In this document: in pieces, positions 53,301-58,589 of the stretch
How the letters are laid out: each line of letters starts with the position of its first letter
Numbering within the stretch: the first letter of the stretch is position 1
Assembly: GCA_019454765.1 (NCBI GenBank)
Contig: JACFNR010000004.1
Span: forward strand, 21,191 to 79,779
Source: Trueperaceae bacterium
Lineage (GTDB): Bacteria > Deinococcota > Deinococci > Deinococcales > Trueperaceae
Reading direction: 5' to 3'
Length of the DNA: 58,589 bases
Position numbers and translations under genes: made by a program
The notes under the pieces: model-generated
What the model was told of the DNA's origin: nothing
The model's database searches: none
What the model saw: only the letters and a program-made list of their open reading frames with translations

Positions 53301-55694
53301 ACCGCCCTTCGCGCGCAACGTGATGTCCGTGTTGGCGCCGATCACCGCCCAACTCAGTTCGACCGGCGCGCCGGCCACCACCTCGAGCGCTGACGCCTCG
53401 AACGAGCTGATCTGCGGCGCCGAGGGCGGCGTGCCAGCCACGTCGATGGTCACGCTCTGGTTGGCGGTGAACGCGCGTTCCGAGATGACGCGCCCGTTGT
53501 AGGTGACGGTCGTGGCGCCGCTCCCGAGTGACGCGCCCGTGAGGAACACGGTGCCGCCGTTGGCGGAGGTGACGGTGATCTCGCCGGTCGTGCGGTTCCA
53601 CACACCGCTGACTCCTGCGCGAGCGAAGTCGGTGCGCTTCTGCACGTACGCTGCCGAGTCGTCGTTCTTCAGGGAGTGGAGGGGTTCGTTCACCAGCGCG
53701 GCGTACTTGCCGATCAGGACGCTCGTCCAGTCCGTGAGCACCGACTTGCCGGGCTCGTACTCGAAGACGTTGGGGGTATGGAAGTAGTGCGGGTACGGCG
53801 AGCCGCTTAGTAGGTGACCCAGGGCGATGTCCGTGTCGACGTCGAGGATCTCCTGGTAGGTGAGGTCGTGGTCGAAGTGGTTCTGATCGGTGCCGTGCTC
53901 GCCGTAGACCATGTTGTACGCGTCCACGACCTCCGCCGGGGTGGTAACGGTCGCGAACAGGTTGGTGGGGTAGCGAGGGACGAGGAAGACCTCGAACCCC
54001 GACGCCGCCCCGTAGACGTTGTTGGCGAGCGTGAGGTAGGTGCCGCACGCCCAGCAGCCCGGCTCGTGGCTGGGGGTCGACATGTTCGACGCCACGTAGC
54101 CGTGCCCGGTGCTCACGGCCGCGCGGATGAAGTAGGGGCTCGAGTAGTTCAGGCCATGATCCACCTTGGGGCCGGTGTCGGGGCCTTGCGGGGCGTACCA
54201 TCCCAAGCCCGAGATGTCGCCCGTTACGACGCTGTTCCGGGAGTAGTTGGCGCCGAAGCCGTAGGTGACGGCGAGCTGGTCGTTGTCGGATAGGCGCTGC
54301 TCGACCTCGGCCTGGTCGAGGTTCACGCCGAAGGTTGGGATGAAGTCCATGTACTCGTGATCCCACGTATGGCTAACCCAGAAGAAGTCGTTGGCAACGC
54401 ACTTGGTGATGTAGGTGAGTGTCGCGGAGGTGGATTCGGTGCAGTTGGTGGGCACCTGCCCCTGACCGTCGTACGTGGTGCCCATGCCGTTGAAGGCCAT
54501 GCTCCACGTGAGGGCGGAGGCTATCCCGCCGTTCTGGGAGCGCAAGGCCTGCTGTTGGTCGCGCAGGCTCAGGACGTCCTTCGCCGTCAGGTTGAAGGCG
54601 TCGTCGTCGATCTGGTGCGTGTTCGCGTTCCAGTGTCCTGCGTCTAGGAACCAATCGTCGATGTCGCCCTGGAAGCTGTTGCGCTTCTCGCCCAAGTGGA
54701 TCCCGCGGGTGGCCCACCTGACGAGGGCGGCGCCCAGTTGCTGGGTGTAGGCCACCGGCACGCCGCCCCAAGCGGCGTTGTCGAAGAACAGCCCTACGTA
54801 CTCCCGGCCGCCGTTCGTGACCCGCACCGCCATGACGCTGCCGTCCTGTGCGGTCAGGAGGGGGGTGGCGATACCCGGGTTGACCAGGGTGCTCGGGTAG
54901 CCGTAGGAAGCCTCCACGGTGATCTGGCTTGCGGCGTCGACGTCGGAGAAGACGTCGCGCCCGGCGCTAGTCGTGCCGAGTTGGTAACCGGTGAGGCCCA
55001 CTCCCGTTACGGGAGGGGTGACCCCGTAGTCGTCTGGCGAGCCCCAAGGGAAGGAGGGCTGGGCGTATAGCGCCACTTGACGCACCCCGTAGGCGCGCTC
55101 GTACGCCTGCAGCACCGCCCACTCGGCCGCATCGAACGCGGATGGGAAGGTGCCGTCGGGCGCTTCGTAAGCGAGGTTGTTGGTGGCCAGGAACACCGCC
55201 TGGTACCGGCCGGTACCGTCGCTGGCGACCAGCCGGTCCGTGAGCGACTGCGGGTTCCACTCCGGGTCCGTGGCCACGATGTGGTCGTACGGCATGCCGA
55301 CCTGCTGGAGCAGAGCTAGCGCGGCGTTCAGTGACGGTTCGAAGGGATCGGTCGCGTGGAACGGTCGCGCCGAGATGACCAACGCTCGCATCTGCACCAC
55401 GACATCACCAGGGGCCTGCGGCCAGAGGACCGTCGCCTCTGGATCGGCGGCCGGCAGGATGTAACCGAGGTGAAGTGGGAGCGATGAACCCGGACCCTTG
55501 CGGGCGAGGTTCGGGTTCCAGGCCGGGGCCTCGGGCGGGACCGCAGCCTGCGGTCCGTCTCGCCTCGGGCCGGCGTCAGCGTTCGGGCCGTCGCCGCTAC
55601 ACGCGGCGACGGCCAAGACGACGGCGATCAGCAGGAGGGCGAAGCGGATGGCGGCGCTCCTCGTCAAGCGGCGGTGCTTGGGTGCTCGTGGCAT
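50304..55694 (-). CDS. Giant lipoprotein (1796 aa) with Agd3/CE18-like deacetylase domain and eleven Ig-like repeats
   Basis: A 1796-residue surface lipoprotein (AVAAC, Cys32), paralogous along its length to the product of 45940-49176. The deacetylase domain has DIDDWF (Asp346-347) and HTWDH (His442, His446), so the metal site looks intact. From about residue 758, eleven Ig-like modules of ~85 residues follow, ending in an Asp-Pro repeat linker and a Cys-containing InlB-type domain (VTLTPVPLLGSTFQGFGGACTG). The stalk could project the enzyme far from the membrane. It starts four bases after the stop of its partner lipoprotein gene. It is the largest gene in the window. Confidence 0.83.
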   Translation of the reverse strand: MPRAPKHRRLTRSAAIRFALLLIAVVLAVAACSGDGPNADAGPRRDGPQAAVPPEAPAWNPNLARKGPGSSLPLHLGYILPAADPEATVLWPQAPGDVVVQMRALVISARPFHATDPFEPSLNAALALLQQVGMPYDHIVATDPEWNPQSLTDRLVASDGTGRYQAVFLATNNLAYEAPDGTFPSAFDAAEWAVLQAYERAYGVRQVALYAQPSFPWGSPDDYGVTPPVTGVGLTGYQLGTTSAGRDVFSDVDAASQITVEASYGYPSTLVNPGIATPLLTAQDGSVMAVRVTNGGREYVGLFFDNAAWGGVPVAYTQQLGAALVRWATRGIHLGEKRNSFQGDIDDWFLDAGHWNANTHQIDDDAFNLTAKDVLSLRDQQQALRSQNGGIASALTWSMAFNGMGTTYDGQGQVPTNCTESTSATLTYITKCVANDFFWVSHTWDHEYMDFIPTFGVNLDQAEVEQRLSDNDQLAVTYGFGANYSRNSVVTGDISGLGWYAPQGPDTGPKVDHGLNYSSPYFIRAAVSTGHGYVASNMSTPSHEPGCWACGTYLTLANNVYGAASGFEVFLVPRYPTNLFATVTTPAEVVDAYNMVYGEHGTDQNHFDHDLTYQEILDVDTDIALGHLLSGSPYPHYFHTPNVFEYEPGKSVLTDWTSVLIGKYAALVNEPLHSLKNDDSAAYVQKRTDFARAGVSGVWNRTTGEITVTSANGGTVFLTGASLGSGATTVTYNGRVISERAFTANQSVTIDVAGTPPSAPQISSFEASALEVVAGAPVELSWAVIGANTDITLRAKGGGDVATGLPASGSRSVEPRSTVTYELVVSWVGGTLTSELAVAVIQPPTVSLVADPTVLVAGESSTLSWEVTGAHGNVQLRALGTGGGVVADGLAATGNLTVSPIESTSYQLAAAWAGGESLSAAVEVAVTPAPVRPSATFTATPPTIASGDATTLEWQVSGDATSISIRTQGGGVLYPGLIATGTQQVSPTATTTFELVLDWVGGAPVVVPVTVTVEAAPEPPTVTFTSSASSITASHAVTLSWAVGAGATNVRLETATGTVLVPTAAVTDSFTHHPDVTTTYRLVVEWARTPAVTREVTVAVTPPVAPVAALAAAPASLDLGGSSLLTWSITGDYSRASLHAGAATVGSALDRNGSISVTPDATTTYELRVEWAGGTVTSSQQVTVVPTATFSATPTDIVSGGTSTLAWVVAGGHTRVTVLQGGTVLAADQASTGSLPVSPTATTTYELRVEYLGGTVSRLATVTVSPAPVAPEVIGFAVAPTTVFAGQSAHLAWEVRGSATGIAVFAADTLVQDGLASSGTLTVTPAASTTYELRVGWSGGAPVTRTTALTVEVPVAPSGTLSAEPATILVGGASTLAWQVAGHFTNTTVRTSGGQIVSSGVAATGSAVVAPTTTTTYELVVTPVVGSPATIATTTVTVEPLPVAPAATLTANPGTVTAGQATSLSWAVTGTYTNISLRNSAGTIADGLGATGSRTVTPTATTTYELVVTWPAGAPVTAATLVTVNPAAPAVSFSANPASIVAGDTSTLAWEVTGAHDAVTLQTEAGVILLANADAVGSFPVTPTARTSYHLVVSWGGGPDIVRQATVEVAAAPVEPEVTLSAYPATITEGESTQLSWAVTGSATGVSLRIKGGDVIAAGVNTVGTRQVAPAATTTYELAATWAGGTVTAETTVVVRPAPDPDPDPDPDPEPGEGETTLTLRVTGEAFGLVIGSPNGAVCLDECTVAYLEGTTVTLTPVPLLGSTFQGFGGACTGDACSLVLAGEPLVVEARFGFED
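50605..53420 (-). repeat. Coding repeats: eleven Ig-like modules
   Basis: Eleven tandem modules of about 80-90 residues, each ending in a TTTYEL-like strand followed by (W/G)-x-GG and a VTV strand. They are divergent at DNA level, so the array is old rather than a recent expansion. A codon run for about five Asp-Pro pairs marks its 3' end (about 50565-50600). Confidence 0.85.
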
Positions 55695-55698
55695 GACG

Positions 55699-56517
55699 TC
55701 ACTCGTTCCTTGGGTCGGTGAGGCGGAGGGCGTTGATCATCAGGAGCGAGCTGCCGCTCGTGGCCTGGGTGCTGGTGATGCGGCCGACGACGTCGAGCTT
55801 GCCGCCGGCGAAGCCGGCCGCTGCGAGCTCCTGGCGCGTGGCCTCGGGGAAGGCGAAGGTGCCGGTGGCGTCGTTGGCGAGACAGCTGAAAGCGGTTCCC
55901 CCGCCCGAGCCGATGAGGATGACCGCCGAGCCAGCCTCGCCCGGGTCCCACGCGAACGCCGTCTCGGTCGTGATGGCATCGGGATCGACGGTGTCGGCGA
56001 GCCGCAGCGCCGTTCCTGTGGCGACACTCAGGTCCGTCAACGACGGGAAAGCTCCGCTCACGGCCAGGTCGAAGCTCAAAGCCGCAGGCAGTGGCTCGGT
56101 CGCGCCAGCCAACTGGTAATGGCCGGAGTCGGTGCGCGAGAGGGAGGCGTAGTTGGTGCCGCCAGCCCGGAACGTCGCGTTACCGGCGTTCAGCCGGTTG
56201 CCGGTTGCGCCGGGGGCCATCGGACCTGCCGAGGGGTCTACGTCACCGGTCACGCGGCAAGAACCGACCTGAGCACCGAGCGGCGCCGCTACCTGGGCCG
56301 CTGCGCGCGGCGCCTCTAGTCGGGTGAAAGTCGCCTGCCCGGATACCTTTCCGCTTGGTGCCTCGCTCAGGAGCACCACCCCGATGCGGTCGACAGATCC
56401 GGCCGGGCGGCCCTCCGGCGGCCTGCACGCCACCAAGACCGCGCCCAGGCAGGTCAACAGCGTGACCCATCGACGCCACGCTCCGTTCATGGTTCTGGTG
56501 CTCCGCGAATGCGCCAT
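55699..56517 (-). CDS. Small lipoprotein of unknown family, paired with the giant CE18-like gene
   Basis: A 272-residue lipoprotein (GAVLVAC lipobox), paralogous to the product of 49173-49991 over its whole length, including SVDRIGVVLLSEAPSGKVSG and RITSTQATSGSSLLMINALRL. The ATG at 56517 has AAGGA upstream, as the paralogue does; MNGAWRR at 56490 is an alternative start. It is the first gene of the exopolysaccharide cluster, four bases before the giant deacetylase gene. Its function is unknown; the conserved pairing suggests a complex. Confidence 0.8.
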   Translation of the reverse strand: MAHSRSTRTMNGAWRRWVTLLTCLGAVLVACRPPEGRPAGSVDRIGVVLLSEAPSGKVSGQATFTRLEAPRAAAQVAAPLGAQVGSCRVTGDVDPSAGPMAPGATGNRLNAGNATFRAGGTNYASLSRTDSGHYQLAGATEPLPAALSFDLAVSGAFPSLTDLSVATGTALRLADTVDPDAITTETAFAWDPGEAGSAVILIGSGGGTAFSCLANDATGTFAFPEATRQELAAAGFAGGKLDVVGRITSTQATSGSSLLMINALRLTDPRNE

Positions 56518-56614
56518 GCCGTCCGGTCCTTCCGTGTCCCGGTCGGTTGCGCTACTGGCTCAGCGTGCTCCAAGCGCCCATCTACGGAGCACGCGTCGTT
56601 GCTTCGGGTTGTGT

Positions 56615-56650
56615 AGGGCTCGCCCCAAGGTCAGCGTTTGGGCGAGCCCT
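56615..56650 (-). other. Stem-loop in the leader of the exopolysaccharide cluster
   Basis: An 11-bp perfect stem (56615-56625 with 56640-56650) and 14-base loop lie about 100 bases before the start at 56517. On the minus strand a TATACT about 20 bases upstream (near 56665) could be the -10 box, so the stem would be in the 5' leader. The rest of the 344-base gap (56518-56861) holds GTGAAATTCTCAC (near 56680) and a GATAAT (56752-56757) that may serve the plus-strand gene. Confidence 0.4.
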
Positions 56651-56861
56651 TTGGATGAGAAGTATATGTGTGAAATTCTCACGGCGTTCTTACGTGGCCA
56701 CCCGGTAGGGCTCCGACATCCCGGCGCGGTCGAGGCGAGGAGGCGATCTTGTGATAATCCCGCGAGAGCCTCCTAGCTAAGATGGTGCCAAGCTCGGCCT
56801 GGTCGGTTCGCTCCGACTACGGCCGCGTTCGTGCCGCTGCACGCCGAGGAGGGCCAGGACG

Positions 56862-58445
56862 ATGTTGAGAAGGTTGACCGTACCGTTCGTGATCGCGCTG
56901 CTCATGGTTGCTTGCACGCCAGAGCAGGGACCCGCCAAGTTGACAATCAGTTCCAGGACGCCGGCCGCCGGCGCGGCCAACGTTGCCATCGACTCCGTGG
57001 TGAGCGTCACGTTCAGCACGGCCATCAAGGTGGCTAGCCTCGACGGCAAGTTCACGCTCGCACGAGGCGGTGCCGCGGTCCCGGGGATCGTCAGCTACGA
57101 CCCCGCCGCTCGCAAGGCCACTTTCACCCCGGCGACGCCACTCGCCAACGGCACCGAGTACACCGCCACGGTTGGTGCCGAAGTGGAGAGCGCCCAGGGC
57201 GTGAAGCTGGGCGCCAAGAGTTCCTGGGTGTTCACGACGGTGGCGGTCGCCCCCAGCGTGACTAGCGTCACCATCCAGGGCGGCGACCAGGCCGTGACGG
57301 CCGGTGACTCGGTGGACCTCGACGTGGTCGTCGAGGTCGTCGGCGGCGCAAGTCAAGCCGTGACGTGGAGCAGCAGTGACGATGCCGTCGCGATGGTGAC
57401 TGCCGACGGTGTCGTGACCGGCGTTGCCGCCGGCAGCGCGACCATCACGGCCACGAGCGTGGCCGACGCGGAGAAGTTCGACAGCGTGACCGTTACAGTC
57501 GCGGCCGCACCCGCGGTCACGGGCATCGCCATCGACCAGGCCGCCCCGGCCACCACCGTCGGCGGAACCGTCACCCTCACGGCGACTGTCTCCACCGTCG
57601 GGGGGGCGAGCACCGCCCACACCTGGGCCAGCGCCAACGAGGCCGTCGCCACGGTCGACGAGGCCACTGGCGTCGTCACCGGCGTCGCTTCCGGCACGGC
57701 CGAGATCACCGTCACGAGCGATGCCGACGCCGCATACAGCGCAACGGTCGACGTGGTCGTGGCCGAGCCCCTCGCCTTCGGTGGCGATTACGCCGCGTTC
57801 GTTGGGACCGGCAGCGTCACGAACCCGATCTCCCTGGCCGCACCCGCCGCCACTTCGCCTGGCTACGGGGACCTCACCTACGCGCTGACCGCCGGCGCCC
57901 TGCCAGCCGCGTTCGTCGTGGACGACGGCGTGAACCCTGCCGAGACGTTCGAACTCACTGTCGACGCCGCGACCGGCCAGATCTCGGGGGCCACCGGCTA
58001 CCCCGGCACCTACACGGGCACCGTGACCGTCACCGACTCCCTCGGGCAGACGGCGGAGATCGACTTCGCCATCGACCTGGCGCTGTCGATGCAGGTGTTC
58101 AACTCCGAAGGCACCGCACCCCAAGGGACGTTCGCCTACACCAACGCCAGCACCACCGTGGTGCCCGGGGATCGCATCAGGGTCAGCGGCGTGACCAACA
58201 CCGAGTGGCTCCCCGCCGACTTCGCCTCGCAGCTGGTGTTCGAGCTCGACTACGTTTCGGCCGTTCCGGCCCAGACGCCGGCCGACGCCGCGGCCGCGTT
58301 CGAGGTGAACACGGCCCAGGGCACCGTCACCCGCGGGGTTGCGCCCACGACGGGCGACGACATCGACTGGACCTTCGACCTGGTGCTGAGCTACGGAACC
58401 GATACAGCGACAGTGCCGCTCGTGTTCGAAGGGGTCGTGCCCTGA
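56862..58445 (+). CDS. Lipoprotein with SbsA-type and BIG2-type Ig domains
   Basis: A 527-residue surface lipoprotein (LLMVAC lipobox, Cys18). An SbsA-type Ig-like domain spans about 25-125 (RTPAAGAANVAIDSVVSVTFS). Two BIG2 domains follow (about 130-215 and 218-302), with the GVVTGVA.G.A.IT signature in each. A cadherin-like/He_PIG-type segment (about 320-400) and a C-terminal beta domain end the protein. No catalytic motif is visible. AGGAGG precedes the ATG. It is divergent from the exopolysaccharide cluster and may be an adhesin or polymer-binding protein. Confidence 0.85.
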   Translation: MLRRLTVPFVIALLMVACTPEQGPAKLTISSRTPAAGAANVAIDSVVSVTFSTAIKVASLDGKFTLARGGAAVPGIVSYDPAARKATFTPATPLANGTEYTATVGAEVESAQGVKLGAKSSWVFTTVAVAPSVTSVTIQGGDQAVTAGDSVDLDVVVEVVGGASQAVTWSSSDDAVAMVTADGVVTGVAAGSATITATSVADAEKFDSVTVTVAAAPAVTGIAIDQAAPATTVGGTVTLTATVSTVGGASTAHTWASANEAVATVDEATGVVTGVASGTAEITVTSDADAAYSATVDVVVAEPLAFGGDYAAFVGTGSVTNPISLAAPAATSPGYGDLTYALTAGALPAAFVVDDGVNPAETFELTVDAATGQISGATGYPGTYTGTVTVTDSLGQTAEIDFAIDLALSMQVFNSEGTAPQGTFAYTNASTTVVPGDRIRVSGVTNTEWLPADFASQLVFELDYVSAVPAQTPADAAAAFEVNTAQGTVTRGVAPTTGDDIDWTFDLVLSYGTDTATVPLVFEGVVP

Positions 58446-58482
58446 GTTAGACCGAACGCTGTAACCGCAGAGAGTCGTGGGG

Positions 58483-58589
58483 GCGCCCCGGGGGGGGGCC
58501 CCCCCCGGGTGGGGGGCGGGCGGGGGGGGGGAGGCCCCCGCGCCCCGGGCCCCCGCCCCCCCCCCCCCAACCCAAGGGCCCCGCGGGCA
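58483..58589. other. Low-complexity G/C homopolymer tail, probable assembly artefact
   Basis: After the last gene, the sequence turns into runs of G and C (up to about a dozen identical bases) with almost no A or T. This differs from all other intergenic DNA here and is typical of poor-quality read ends at a contig border. It should not be used for annotation. Confidence 0.75.

Noticed and set aside
50605-53420. Regular repeats that might suggest a CRISPR array
   Set aside because: The repeats are protein modules of ~255 bases in one continuous frame and are divergent at DNA level.
56676-56690. CRP-like site GTGAAATTCTCAC upstream of the polysaccharide cluster
   Set aside because: The half-sites are five bases apart instead of six, the flanks do not fit, and no CRP-type regulator is in the window.

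Overview
The window is a high-GC stretch of roughly 58.6 kb with many genes per kilobase. Its features fit a Deinococcota genome, possibly a Truepera-like lineage: -10 boxes sitting directly before start codons (leaderless transcripts), many family-5 peptide-binding proteins, and large Ig-repeat lipoproteins. This placement is inference; no rRNA or marker gene is present. The last ~100 bases are G/C homopolymer and look like an assembly artefact at a contig end.

Region 1 (1-8.1 kb): a DUF4143 ATPase with its own near-perfect promoter, then a minus-strand five-gene operon (two M29-type metallopeptidase-like proteins, a family-5 solute-binding protein, and DppB/DppC-type permeases). Divergent to it is a helix-turn-helix/citrate-synthase fusion regulator, with a palindromic operator in the shared promoter. 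A membrane diguanylate cyclase follows (8.2-9.3 kb).

Region 2 (9.4-20.4 kb): a catabolic locus under a GntR/FCD regulator. One minus-strand operon carries a binding protein, two permeases and an AstE/AspA-type deacylase. The divergent plus-strand operon encodes a TPR protein, a RidA-like protein and the GntR regulator. A third, minus-strand operon encodes an amidohydrolase, an M20 metallopeptidase and a second AstE/AspA deacylase. Related palindromes lie in the upstream regions of the first and third operons, which suggests one regulon.

Region 3 (20.6-31.7 kb): a stand-alone primase-helicase of the TOTE conflict-system type, a second GntR regulator, a class-IV aminotransferase, a signal-peptide-only ORF, an M24 aminopeptidase, another peptide transporter (permeases divergent from the binding protein) and a canonical M20 peptidase. 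None of the three peptide transporters has an ATPase gene in the window.

Region 4 (31.9-40.9 kb): a Wzz/BY-kinase fusion with a repeat-encoded tyrosine tail, a subtilisin-like lipoprotein, and a complete sugar ABC transporter (binding protein, ATPase, two permeases) preceded by a long structured leader.

Region 5 (41.1-58.4 kb): the most notable locus, a putative Pel/galactosaminogalactan-like exopolysaccharide cluster. It encodes a GH114 lipoprotein, a second GH114/PelA-hydrolase-like protein, a PelG-like 12-TM protein, a PelF-like GT4 glycosyltransferase, and two tandem modules. Each module pairs a small unknown lipoprotein with a large lipoprotein carrying an Agd3/CE18-like deacetylase domain followed by Ig-like repeats (3 in one, 11 in the other). 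An Ig-domain lipoprotein (56.9-58.4 kb) is divergent from the cluster. The inferred logic is that PelF/PelG make and export a GalNAc-rich polymer, which surface deacetylases and GH114 hydrolases then modify.
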